Positions 1-7,616 are shown, counted from the first letter of the stretch. The stretch is DNA of 30,796 nt from CAJXVY01 sp965660355 (GCA_965660355.1 CBFHZN010000013.1:1-30796); one strand, 5' to 3'. A program made the numbers and translations. Notes: a model not told the origin generated them from the sequence alone.

Positions 1-189
1 AAACAACACCTTGAAGGTGAGTGGAGAAGAGAGCCCACTGAAGACCCAAGAGATAAAAAACTGATCGACAGGGCATTCCGTTGGGCCATCAATCATCCGC
101 TGATTATGTTTGGCGGTGTCTTATTGGCAATCGTTATTATTTTCAATATATTGCTGATTCTGGGCCCTCCAACCAGTTGGTTTGGCTAG
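1..189 (+). CDS. C-terminal fragment of a hypothetical membrane protein
   Basis: Frame 1 is open from the first base of the window to a TAG stop at 187-189, giving the last 62 residues of a protein whose start lies upstream. The visible part begins with a charged stretch rich in Glu, Arg and Lys. A single hydrophobic segment of about 22 residues follows (from MFGGVLLAIV to ILLILG), and the protein ends PPTSWFG. This looks like a C-terminal membrane anchor with the charged part in the cytoplasm. I do not recognise the family, and nothing here indicates a function. It is co-directional with katG, separated by 95 bases. Confidence 0.6.
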   Translation, partial: KQHLEGEWRREPTEDPRDKKLIDRAFRWAINHPLIMFGGVLLAIVIIFNILLILGPPTSWFG

Positions 190-215
190 TGAATCTGAAC
201 AAAGACTGAAAACCC

Positions 216-239
216 TCTGACACCCAAACAACTGTCAGA
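216..239 (+). promoter_or_regulatory. inverted repeat upstream of katG
   Basis: TCTGACA at 216-222 and its exact complement TGTCAGA at 233-239 are separated by 10 bases, 46 bases before the katG start. It could be an operator for katG control or a weak hairpin ending the upstream transcript. It has no following T-run, so a terminator is less likely. No furA/perR-type regulator gene lies between it and katG. The repeat is short and could be chance. Confidence 0.3.
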
Positions 240-284
240 ACTGATTGTTAGAGTTAGAGCAACTAGCAGTTCGAAAGGTTTTTT

Positions 285-2447
285 ATGTCTGAACAAGATT
301 CCTGTCCGGTAGCTCACGGAGCTCACACAGCAGTTGGAGAGACCGCCACGGAATGGTGGCCCAATGCGCTAAATCTGGATATTTTGCACCAGCACGACAC
401 CAAGACTGATCCTCTTGGGAGAGAATTCAACTACCGCGAAGAGGTCAAGAAGCTCGACTTTGATGCAGTGAAACAGGACGTCAAGGACTTCATGCGCGAC
501 AGCCAGCCATGGTGGCCAGCTGACTGGGGTCACTACGGCGGGTTGATGATTCGTATGGCTTGGCACTCAGCTGGTTCTTATCGAATCGCTGATGGTCGTG
601 GAGGAGGAGCAACTGGCAACCAGCGCTTCGCCCCACTGAACTCCTGGCCAGACAACGTAAACCTGGACAAGGCAAGAAGACTTCTGTGGCCAATCAAGAA
701 AAAGTATGGAAACCGCCTCAGCTGGGCAGACTTGATGATTTTGGCCGGAACCGTTGCTTATGAAGACATGGGGCTCAAGACCTATGGTTTTGCATTTGGA
801 CGCGAAGATATTTGGCACCCAGAGATAGACACCTACTGGGGTAGCGAGAAGGAATGGTTGGCGCCAAGTGATGAGCGCTACGAGAACGTCGAAGAGGCTG
901 AGTCAATGGAGAACCCTTTGGCAGCAGTTCAGATGGGTTTGATTTATGTAAACCCTGAGGGCGTCAACGGAAACCCAGATCCACTGCAGACAGCTCAGCA
1001 CATCCGTGTGACATTTGCTCGTATGGCAATGAATGACGAAGAGACCGTCGCATTGACCGCCGGTGGTCACACCGTTGGTAAAAGCCATGGAAACGGAAGA
1101 GCTGAAAACTTAGGACCAGAGCCAGAGGCTGCAGCCATTAGCGAGCAGGGTCTAGGTTGGAATAACCACCACACAAGAAATATCGGCCGAGACACCATGT
1201 CCTCTGGTATTGAAGGAGCTTGGACTACCGAGCCAACTAAGTGGGACAACGGTTATTTCTACCTATTATTCGAATACGACTGGGAGCTGACCAAGTCTCC
1301 GGCCGGAGCTAATCAGTATCAACCCATCAACATAAAAGAAGAAGACAAGCCAGTTGATGTTGAAGATCCATCAATCAGATTGAATCCGATGATGACCGAT
1401 GCTGACATGGCAATGATTAAGGATCCGATTTACCGCGAAATCAGCCGTAAGTTCTATGAGAACCCCGATTATTTCGATGAGGTATTTGCAAAGGCTTGGT
1501 TCAAACTCACCCACCGTGACATGGGACCAAATATTCGCTACATCGGACCAGAGGCTCCAACCGAGGACCTAATTTGGCAGGACCCAGTTGCAGAGGGAAG
1601 CAACAACTATGACGTTCAGGGCCTAAAGGGCGCTATTCGTGAAAGTGGATTGAGTGTCGCTGAATTGGTGTCAACAGCTTGGGACTCGGCCCGCACCTTC
1701 CGTCACTCGGATCTTCGTGGTGGAGCGAATGGAGCGAGGATTCGTTTGGCACCTCAGAGGGACTGGGAGGGCAACGAACCAGAGAGACTGAATAAAGTCT
1801 TGGATGCCCTAGAGCCACTGGCTAAGCAGTTTGGTGCATCCATTGCAGACACAATCGTCTTGGCTGGAAACGTTGGACTAGAGATGGCCATTGATAAAGC
1901 TGGCGTCAAAGTCGATGTTCCATTCACGCCTGGTCGTGGGGATGCGACTGAGGAATGGACAGATGCAGATTCATTTGAACCACTGGAGCCAATCCACGAT
2001 GGTTTCCGCAACTGGATCAAGAAAAACTATGACGTTCCAGGAGAAGAGCTGTTACTCGATAGAGCGCAACTTATGAACCTCACCGCGGTTGAAATGACCG
2101 CTCTGATTGGTGGAATGCGTGTATTGGGAACAAACTATGCAGACACCGCTCACGGAGTGTTCACAAACAACGTTGGTGCACTGACCAATGACTTCTTTGT
2201 GAATCTAACCGATATGACATATGTTTGGGAGCCAGCCGGAGGAAGCTTATATAACCTGCGCGATCGCACCAATGGCAAGGTTGACTTCACAGCAACCAGA
2301 GTAGATTTGGTCTTTGGTAGCAATTCAATTTTGCGCTCATACGCTGAGTTTTATGCACAGGATGACAACAAGCAAAGATTTGTTGAAGACTTCGTGAACG
2401 CATGGAACAAGGTAATGAACGCAGATAGGTTTGACTTAGTTAGCTAG
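285..2447 (+). CDS. katG: catalase-peroxidase KatG
   Basis: Bifunctional haem catalase-peroxidase that removes hydrogen peroxide; 720 residues, the usual length for the two-domain family. The active-site set is visible in the N-terminal domain: distal Arg90, Trp93 and His94 in RMAWHSAGSYR, and proximal haem ligand His262 in AGGHTVGKSHG. Tyr221 and Met247 lie at the positions expected for the Met-Tyr-Trp crosslink that gives catalase activity. The C-terminal half is the degenerate haemless repeat of the family. The ATG at 285 follows a GAAAGG ribosome site with about 6-nt spacing. A strong terminator follows directly. In many actinobacteria a furA gene precedes katG; none does here. Confidence 0.97.
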   Translation: MSEQDSCPVAHGAHTAVGETATEWWPNALNLDILHQHDTKTDPLGREFNYREEVKKLDFDAVKQDVKDFMRDSQPWWPADWGHYGGLMIRMAWHSAGSYRIADGRGGGATGNQRFAPLNSWPDNVNLDKARRLLWPIKKKYGNRLSWADLMILAGTVAYEDMGLKTYGFAFGREDIWHPEIDTYWGSEKEWLAPSDERYENVEEAESMENPLAAVQMGLIYVNPEGVNGNPDPLQTAQHIRVTFARMAMNDEETVALTAGGHTVGKSHGNGRAENLGPEPEAAAISEQGLGWNNHHTRNIGRDTMSSGIEGAWTTEPTKWDNGYFYLLFEYDWELTKSPAGANQYQPINIKEEDKPVDVEDPSIRLNPMMTDADMAMIKDPIYREISRKFYENPDYFDEVFAKAWFKLTHRDMGPNIRYIGPEAPTEDLIWQDPVAEGSNNYDVQGLKGAIRESGLSVAELVSTAWDSARTFRHSDLRGGANGARIRLAPQRDWEGNEPERLNKVLDALEPLAKQFGASIADTIVLAGNVGLEMAIDKAGVKVDVPFTPGRGDATEEWTDADSFEPLEPIHDGFRNWIKKNYDVPGEELLLDRAQLMNLTAVEMTALIGGMRVLGTNYADTAHGVFTNNVGALTNDFFVNLTDMTYVWEPAGGSLYNLRDRTNGKVDFTATRVDLVFGSNSILRSYAEFYAQDDNKQRFVEDFVNAWNKVMNADRFDLVS

Positions 2448-2458
2448 TCAATTTGCAT

Positions 2459-2489
2459 AAAACAGCCGACCCATTGGGTCGGCTGTTTT
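2459..2489 (+). terminator. Rho-independent terminator of katG
   Basis: A perfect 14-bp stem (AAAACAGCCGACCC at 2459-2472 with GGGTCGGCTGTTTT at 2476-2489) and a 3-nt ATT loop, followed by a T-rich tract. It begins 12 bases after the katG stop. The flanking A and T tracts mean it may work in both directions. Confidence 0.93.
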
Positions 2490-2592
2490 ATTTTATTTTC
2501 CCCTGTAAACATTCAGCCAGTTCTCAGGACTAAAGGCATTTTTGTGGCTGTTTACTCAAGTACTCTTATTGAACTGAATCGAAAAGGTCTAA

Positions 2593-2853
2593 TTGAAAAA
2601 GCTGGAGAAGTTCCTATCCAAATTGCCCCACCCAATTAGGTGGATTGTAATTATGGTGGTTGGCTTTTTGTTGGTCATCGTCGGCATCTTGATTCTTCCA
2701 ACTCCAGCCCCGGGTCTTTTGCTTATCTTTTTTGGTCTTTCGATTCTTGCTCTGGAAATCAAATGGGCAAGGGAATTGAATCAGCAGGGGATGCAGTTTC
2801 TTGAGCGAATAGTGGCAAAGCTGAAAAAGATTTTCAAACGCAAAGAGAAATAA
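2593..2853 (+). CDS. small PGPGW-type transmembrane protein (TIGR02611-like)
   Basis: An 86-residue protein with two predicted membrane segments (about 18-38 and 43-58) and strongly basic ends. The segment LPTPAPGLLLIFFGL followed by EIKWAREL is the signature of the PGPGW putative transmembrane family common in actinobacteria, whose function is unknown. The C-terminus (KLKKIFKRKEK) is a basic, probably cytoplasmic tail. The start is TTG at 2593 after an AAAAGG ribosome site; no better ATG exists in frame. It opens a co-directional group with the DUF1349 gene 23 bases downstream and the heliorhodopsin gene. Confidence 0.8.
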   Translation: MKKLEKFLSKLPHPIRWIVIMVVGFLLVIVGILILPTPAPGLLLIFFGLSILALEIKWARELNQQGMQFLERIVAKLKKIFKRKEK

Positions 2854-2876
2854 ATTTTCTCTTCTAGGTTAGTTAT

Positions 2877-3446
2877 ATGAATCTTCAATGGGATCAAGCG
2901 ACTTGGACTAACCAGCCAGAAAACACAATCAACGCTGGTGATGAATTATGGGTGAGCGCAAAACCGGAGAGTGATTATTGGAATCGAACCAGTTATGGCT
3001 TTATTCACGATTCGGGCCATGGGTTACTCCGTGAGCTAAAGCCGAATTCAGCAATGCAGCTTGAGTTTTATATGGATTTCGATCAACAGTTTGACCAAGC
3101 TGGGCTGCTTTTGTTTGCCGATAATGAAAATTGGATCAAAGCCGGCGTTGAAGTTTCTGATGGGGAGCCGCAGGTTGGGGCGGTTGTCACCAACCATTAC
3201 TCGGACTGGTCTGTCTCTCCTGTTCCAGAATGGAAAAACTCATGGGTCAAGGTTCGGTTTAGCAGGACTGAAAACGCTGTCACGATTCGGGCAGGCGTTG
3301 GTGATTCAAGACTTTTGAGAGTTGCGCCAATTAATCCTGAGCTGAATTGGGCGAGCGGCCCAATGCTTTGCTCACCGACCAGGTCAGGTTTGACTGTCAG
3401 GTTTAGGAATTGGGAGTTAGTGGATGCTGACAGCTCACTCCACTAA
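2877..3446 (+). CDS. DUF1349 family protein (concanavalin A-like fold)
   Basis: A 189-residue protein with no signal peptide or membrane segment. Aromatic-rich beta-strand pattern, the phrase QAGLLLFADNENWIKAGVE, and the later HYSDWS and VKVRFSR segments match the DUF1349 family, which has a concanavalin A-like jelly-roll fold and is often annotated loosely as a regulation-of-enolase protein. Molecular function is not established; the fold suggests carbohydrate or small-ligand binding. The ATG at 2877 has only a weak ribosome site. It sits between the PGPGW membrane protein and heliorhodopsin on the same strand, with 60-odd bases before the latter, so the three may share a transcript. Confidence 0.82.
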   Translation: MNLQWDQATWTNQPENTINAGDELWVSAKPESDYWNRTSYGFIHDSGHGLLRELKPNSAMQLEFYMDFDQQFDQAGLLLFADNENWIKAGVEVSDGEPQVGAVVTNHYSDWSVSPVPEWKNSWVKVRFSRTENAVTIRAGVGDSRLLRVAPINPELNWASGPMLCSPTRSGLTVRFRNWELVDADSSLH

Positions 3447-3498
3447 TACGCAGATATTTTCGCAAGACAGGTCTAGTGTTGAAACAAGTGTAATTTTT

Positions 3499-3504
3499 AG
3501 GAGG
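3499..3504 (+). promoter_or_regulatory. strong ribosome binding site of heliorhodopsin
   Basis: AGGAGG lies 2 bases before the first ATG (3507) and 5 bases before the second in-frame ATG (3510). The spacing favours 3510 as the start. It is one of the strongest Shine-Dalgarno sites in the window, suggesting high expression. Confidence 0.7.
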
Positions 3505-3509
3505 CCATG

Positions 3510-4313
3510 ATGGCCAAGAAGACCAGAACATCTGAAGAGCAAATCTCAAGACTCAGGGGATATAACGTCATTGCAGGTTTCCTGCACCTGATTCAAGCGG
3601 CTGGACTAAGTTTTGTCCTAACGCTGCTGGATCGCCAGATTCTTTATCCAGTAACCATTGATTACCCACAGGGTCCTCCCGGTGTTCCAATCCCACCAGA
3701 GCGAGTTGAGTTGTTTGATATCAATATCGGTGCTGGAGTCATTGGCTTTTTATTGCTCTCCGCCTTCTTCCACTTCCTAATTTCATCACCAATGTTTTTT
3801 GGTCGATACGGCAACGGCCTAAAGCAAAATCGCAACTACTTCCGCTGGGTTGAGTATTCACTTTCTTCCTCAGTGATGATTTGGTTGATCGCACAGTTAA
3901 CGGGCGTGAGTGATTTTGGAGCCCTTGTTGGAATCTTTGCTGTGAACGCGTCCATGATTTTCTTCGGTGCATTGCAAGAGAAGTACGAACAGCCTGGAAA
4001 CGGTCAGGGTCTGCCGTTTATTTTCGGAAGCATGACCGGAATCGTTCCCTGGGTAATCATCATCATGTACACGATTCAACCCGGTAGTGCCACTGATGCC
4101 GAAGTTCCAGGATTCGTTTATGGAATCATCGTGGCGTTGTTTATCTTTTTCAACACCTTTGCTTTCAACCAAGCTTTCCAATACAAGCGTCTTGGCCCTT
4201 GGAAAAATTACCTCTTCGGTGAAGCGACATACATCACCCTGAGCTTGGTTGCCAAGTCTGTCCTTGCATGGCAGGTATTCTCGGGCGCAGTAATACCCGC
4301 GATTGTCAGTTAG
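3510..4313 (+). CDS. heliorhodopsin (retinal-binding membrane photoreceptor)
   Basis: Seven-helix retinal protein of the heliorhodopsin family, inserted with inverted topology relative to type-1 rhodopsins; 267 residues. Counting from the upstream ATG (3507), retinal Schiff-base Lys250 lies in LSLVAKSVLAWQ (helix 7) and counterion Glu116 in RWVEYSLSSSVM (helix 3). His89 and His27 correspond to the two conserved inner-cavity histidines. From memory of the type protein 48C12 (Glu107, Lys241, His80), all three are offset by the same 9 residues, and His23 by 4, with the difference in the AB loop. That loop is proline-rich (YPQGPPGVPIPP). No retinal or carotenoid synthesis gene is in the window. 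The role is probably sensory or stress-related, not pumping; it is not proven. The stop lies 2 bases from a convergent tRNA. Confidence 0.96.
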   Translation: MAKKTRTSEEQISRLRGYNVIAGFLHLIQAAGLSFVLTLLDRQILYPVTIDYPQGPPGVPIPPERVELFDINIGAGVIGFLLLSAFFHFLISSPMFFGRYGNGLKQNRNYFRWVEYSLSSSVMIWLIAQLTGVSDFGALVGIFAVNASMIFFGALQEKYEQPGNGQGLPFIFGSMTGIVPWVIIIMYTIQPGSATDAEVPGFVYGIIVALFIFFNTFAFNQAFQYKRLGPWKNYLFGEATYITLSLVAKSVLAWQVFSGAVIPAIVS

Positions 4314-4315
4314 AG

Positions 4316-4400
4316 CGGAGAATAGGGGATTCGAACCCCTGAGGGCGTAAACCCAACACGCTTTCCAAGCGTGCGCCATAGGCCACTAGGCGAATTCTCC
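4316..4400 (-). tRNA. tRNA-Ser (anticodon GGA)
   Basis: On the minus strand the molecule starts GGAGAAT and ends ATTCTCC, a perfect 7-bp acceptor stem, followed by discriminator G at 4316. The T arm GGGG-TTCGAAT-CCCC is intact. The anticodon arm is CACGC-TTGGAAA-GCGTG with anticodon GGA, which reads UCC and UCU codons. A long variable arm, typical of serine tRNAs, lies between the anticodon and T arms. CCA is not encoded. A TAGACT -10-like box on the minus strand (4422-4417) lies about 17 bases upstream. Confidence 0.97.
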
Positions 4401-4419
4401 TCATGCTGCAGCTAGCAGT

Positions 4420-5556
4420 CTAACTAAATTGATCGGGCTTAGGGTGTTTGCTCAAGATTCTTTGGTTGTTGGGGTGGGTTGGAATTGAATAACGTTTGCT
4501 AATTTCAATCTCGAAATCGGTGTCTCTTATTATTTTCTCGATTCCGAAATAAAACATAATCAACAAAGCAACTAACAAGCCAAAAACGGCAATCCACGGA
4601 ATTATGCCGCCTATGGTCAGCAAATAGCTTGCTAAAGCAACAGCGGAAAGCACAATTGCGGTGCCGGTAAAGCTTTTCAGGTAACCAATCCGAGAAGACT
4701 CCAAGATCATCAGCCCTATGACAATCAGCGGCTCAAGTGAATACTCATAGGGGGTTCCAGCTCCAGCAATTCCAAACCACTGGGCCCAAAACAGGCCAAA
4801 CCAACTTGAGATGCCGCCAACGATCAAAATTGCTTGACTTTCTTGGCGAGGGGTTAGCAATAACCATTTAGAAAGGTATTTATAGATTTGTGTTCCGATT
4901 ATGGTGATGCCGAGAATCACAATCAGTGATTCAAGACTCAGGATTTGCCAAAGAAATACAGCTCCGATTATTCCTGCAGAACCTAGACCGAGTGTTGTTG
5001 AGACAAGTGCTGAGGCAATTAGGGTAACCACCATCACGATAGGTTCTATTTCCTCATAAGTGGTCGGAAACTCTGGAGCTGCAGAAGATGTTAATAACCA
5101 TCTGAGTGGCAAAATGATTGCCAATGCCAGCACCAAAATCATGCTCAAAACAGCAAGGGTCTTAAACACTCCCTGTCTTTTGAAGTCATAGGCTGTCAAG
5201 CCACTTGTCACATACATACCCGCTGTTAGGTAGCTGGAGAGCGCATTGAATAAGGGAAGCTCAGCTATCGAATCCGCTGAAGCGTGCAATACTCCGGCAG
5301 CAATGATTCCGGTATAGAACAACCATCGCCTGGGTACGGGAAGTATGTGTGAAACCACTGTGATTACGAGGTAACCAAATAACGAAAGTAGCAACCAACC
5401 AATTACGTCTACGAAAAAACCAATTGACAGCAGGTAGGCAATATAGCTTCCGGTGATCGTTCCGCCGGTGAGCATGCGCCATCTTTCATATACAAAAGCA
5501 GTCGCTACCAATCCAATAATGAATGTAGCCCGTGCTAGCTCAACCTCTATTTCCAT
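4420..5556 (-). CDS. CapC/PgsC-like membrane protein with two CapC domains
   Basis: A 378-residue integral membrane protein with about ten hydrophobic segments. It resembles PgsC/CapC, the membrane subunit of poly-gamma-glutamate synthase, but is more than twice the length of the Bacillus protein (about 149 residues). Two halves each fit one CapC unit. The first ends with SGLTAYDFKRQGVFKTLA (about 118-135) and the second has the equivalent IGLMILESSRIGYLKSF near 280-297. The C-terminal tail is hydrophilic. The ATG abuts the capB stop TAA with no gap, so the two are surely translated together. Product could be a glutamate polymer or another ligated surface polymer. No CapA/PgsA gene is present nearby. 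Confidence 0.82.
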   Translation of the reverse strand: MEIEVELARATFIIGLVATAFVYERWRMLTGGTITGSYIAYLLSIGFFVDVIGWLLLSLFGYLVITVVSHILPVPRRWLFYTGIIAAGVLHASADSIAELPLFNALSSYLTAGMYVTSGLTAYDFKRQGVFKTLAVLSMILVLALAIILPLRWLLTSSAAPEFPTTYEEIEPIVMVVTLIASALVSTTLGLGSAGIIGAVFLWQILSLESLIVILGITIIGTQIYKYLSKWLLLTPRQESQAILIVGGISSWFGLFWAQWFGIAGAGTPYEYSLEPLIVIGLMILESSRIGYLKSFTGTAIVLSAVALASYLLTIGGIIPWIAVFGLLVALLIMFYFGIEKIIRDTDFEIEISKRYSIPTHPNNQRILSKHPKPDQFS

Positions 5557-6762
5557 TTAGGCGGTTACCTGCTTCAAAATCTCACCGTGTTTTTCAAATA
5601 AATCTCGGATCCGATCGGCAGACGGTTCATGCACGTTGGCAAATAAAACCAAGGCAATATTGGGCTTGTCCTGCTTGGGAAGATTTGAATTAAGGAAGTT
5701 CGCAAGGGTTGCAATCGTAATTAACCTCTCAGGACCCAGAGGGATGTAGTTCTGAGTTTTTTTGCCAGGCATTCGATTACCTCTTTTGAGGGTGCCAACT
5801 CTTAGAACAAAAGGCTCATAGTTTTCAAACACGGCTGAGAAAATAACCCCACGTTTGGGGCGTTCCCAGCGATTGACAGCTACTGGAATTACCAACCGAT
5901 CTGTGGCTATTGGGAGAGCTTGAAAAGCCTCTCTCGAACTTTGTGGGTCATTCGCGCCACTAATGTCATAAAGCTCAATTAACTGCCCTTGGTGATTAAG
6001 CCTGTGAAAAATGTTTGCTTCTGGTTCGAGGCTGCACCTTTCTACGATTCCCTCCCAGCTCAGCCCCAGGTGAATCGCAATCGCTATCGTGAGTGCGACG
6101 TTGGTTGGGTGTTGGCCGGGAATTTCTGGCTGTTGTGGGAGTGGCTTCACAAAGTGGATATTGAATCCATGTTCCTTCGACATCTCGTAGTAGCGAGCTT
6201 TGATTTCTTCCTGTTCCACACCGACAAAAACCTCTTCGCAGCGTCGAACAGAATAGAGAATATTTTCCGCTATTTCTAACTCGGTGAGTCCCTCCTCCTC
6301 GGTGTGGTCGAGTCTGATGGTCGGGATGACAGCTATGTGCGGCTTGATGATTCGATCAACCAGTTCTATCAACCTAGGCGTAACGGCCATAGATTCAAAG
6401 ACACCAACTTTTGCGAGTTTTTTCTCACTTGTGAGCAGTGAGCTTTTCATCTCAGGAATACCTGCCGCCCCGCGTCGCACAGTGGGTTTCTCAGAGCCAT
6501 CTGGGAATAGTTCTACGGCTGTGGTGCCTGTGATTTTTGAATAGGCAGGAATCTCATTGGAGAGAAAAAGCGCATGCAGAATTCGAATTGTTCCAGATTT
6601 ACCTCTAGAACCAGTTACTAAAATTCTGGTCTTCAAAGCTTTTTGAGCCTTGATGATTTTGACACTTTGAATCACCAGAAACACACCAAAGAGGATTGTT
6701 AGCGCTAGAGCAGTCCAGCCAGGACCCCAATCTTCGAAGTATATTTCGCCCAGATGAATCAC
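5557..6762 (-). CDS. CapB/PgsB-like Mur-ligase-family amide ligase
   Basis: A 401-residue ATP-dependent ligase related to Mur ligases and to PgsB/CapB of poly-gamma-glutamate synthesis. An N-terminal membrane anchor (about 13-36) is followed by the P-loop RILVTGSRGKSGT at about 46-58. Later Mur-like motifs include PTIRLDHTEEEG near 155 and HRLNHQG near 253. The length matches PgsB (about 390). The start is GTG at 6762, with a G-run just upstream as ribosome site; no better ATG exists. Activity would add amino acids by gamma-carboxyl activation on the inner membrane face, with the neighbouring CapC as partner. The actual monomer is not shown by the sequence. Confidence 0.85.
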   Translation of the reverse strand: MIHLGEIYFEDWGPGWTALALTILFGVFLVIQSVKIIKAQKALKTRILVTGSRGKSGTIRILHALFLSNEIPAYSKITGTTAVELFPDGSEKPTVRRGAAGIPEMKSSLLTSEKKLAKVGVFESMAVTPRLIELVDRIIKPHIAVIPTIRLDHTEEEGLTELEIAENILYSVRRCEEVFVGVEQEEIKARYYEMSKEHGFNIHFVKPLPQQPEIPGQHPTNVALTIAIAIHLGLSWEGIVERCSLEPEANIFHRLNHQGQLIELYDISGANDPQSSREAFQALPIATDRLVIPVAVNRWERPKRGVIFSAVFENYEPFVLRVGTLKRGNRMPGKKTQNYIPLGPERLITIATLANFLNSNLPKQDKPNIALVLFANVHEPSADRIRDLFEKHGEILKQVTA

Positions 6763-6820
6763 CCCCCGAAATTCTAAACGGAGTGATCGACCTGTCTAAA
6801 ATCGTGCCCAGAAAACAAGA

Positions 6821-7510
6821 TTACGAGTCAAACCCCGGTCTGATTCCCTTATCCCAGTCGGCTCTGCTGTTTCCTTTGGCTGGGTAGAAATCATTCTCCT
6901 TCAATAGTTTTGCCAGGTGCAAAAGATTCCAGGACATGAAGGTTGTGTTTCGATTGGTGAAGTCATTTTCTGGTCCACCGCTTCCTTTGTCTAGGTAGCT
7001 CAGTCCGGGACCAATTTCCCCCAACCAACCTGCATCTGCTTGCGGGGGGATGGTGTAGCCGATGTGTTGCAAGCCATAGAGTAATCCCATGGCACCATGC
7101 TTGGCACCATCTTCATTGCCACTTAGCAATGCTCCCGCTACCTTGCCATAAAAACTGTATTGACCTTTTTCGTTGAGTAGTCCACTCATGGCATAAAGCC
7201 TCTCTGCAACAATCCGGATGACACTGCTCACTTCACCCAACCAGATTGGACTTGCTAAGACCAAGATGTCTGCCCTTTGAACTTTTTCCCATAACTCCGG
7301 CCAGCCATCAGAGTCATAACCGTGTTCGGTCATATCGGGTGCGACACCTGGAGCAATTCCCAGATCGACAGCTCTAACCGATTCGACTGTGGCACCTTGC
7401 GATTCCATCACTCGAGTGGAGAGGTCTATCAATCCTTGGGTGTGAGAAAGCTCGGGAGATTTCTTGAGAGTTCCATTGATAAATAACGCATTTATGTTTT
7501 CAAAGGTCAT
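6821..7510 (-). CDS. flavodoxin-fold NAD(P)H-dependent oxidoreductase
   Basis: A 229-residue soluble protein of the flavodoxin/NADPH-dependent FMN reductase superfamily. FMN-binding features are an N-terminal strand followed by NGTLKKSPELSHT (phosphate loop) and LVLASPIWLGEVSSVIR near 82-98. A later segment (GALLSGNEDGAKHGAMG) fits the second FMN loop. Substrate is unknown; the family includes quinone, azo and iron reductases. It is divergent from the hydrolase-OsmC gene and lies 58 bases upstream of capB on the same strand. The ATG at 7510 is probably a leaderless start. Confidence 0.82.
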   Translation of the reverse strand: MTFENINALFINGTLKKSPELSHTQGLIDLSTRVMESQGATVESVRAVDLGIAPGVAPDMTEHGYDSDGWPELWEKVQRADILVLASPIWLGEVSSVIRIVAERLYAMSGLLNEKGQYSFYGKVAGALLSGNEDGAKHGAMGLLYGLQHIGYTIPPQADAGWLGEIGPGLSYLDKGSGGPENDFTNRNTTFMSWNLLHLAKLLKENDFYPAKGNSRADWDKGIRPGFDS

Positions 7511-7516
7511 GCCCTG

Positions 7517-7544
7517 ACCCTAACTTGCAAAATGTCAGAATCAA
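7517..7544 (-). promoter_or_regulatory. promoter of the flavodoxin-fold reductase, probably leaderless
   Basis: On the minus strand TTGATT (7544-7539) and TAGGGT (7522-7517) are separated by 16 bases. The -10 box ends 6 bases before the ATG, so transcription should begin at or next to the start codon. No Shine-Dalgarno site is available, which supports a leaderless mRNA. Confidence 0.55.
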
Positions 7545-7604
7545 ATCTTGCGATCAATTGTTTAGCCTTAATTCGAAGAGTTTTATTTGTGTTTCTGGCA
7601 GGCG

Positions 7605-7610
7605 TAGTCT
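7605..7610 (+). promoter_or_regulatory. -10 box of the hydrolase-OsmC gene, probably leaderless
   Basis: TAGTCT ends 6 bases before the ATG at 7617, and there is no ribosome binding site, which is the layout of a leaderless actinobacterial gene. I see no clear -35 box. Confidence 0.5.
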
Positions 7611-7616
7611 GTCTAA

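Noticed and set aside
3507..3509. First of two tandem ATG codons as heliorhodopsin start
   Set aside because: Only 2 bases from AGGAGG; the second ATG has better spacing. The difference is one residue.
3897..4379. 160-residue minus-strand frame over heliorhodopsin and the tRNA
   Set aside because: It spans a tRNA gene and lies antisense to a well-supported coding sequence; no recognisable protein.
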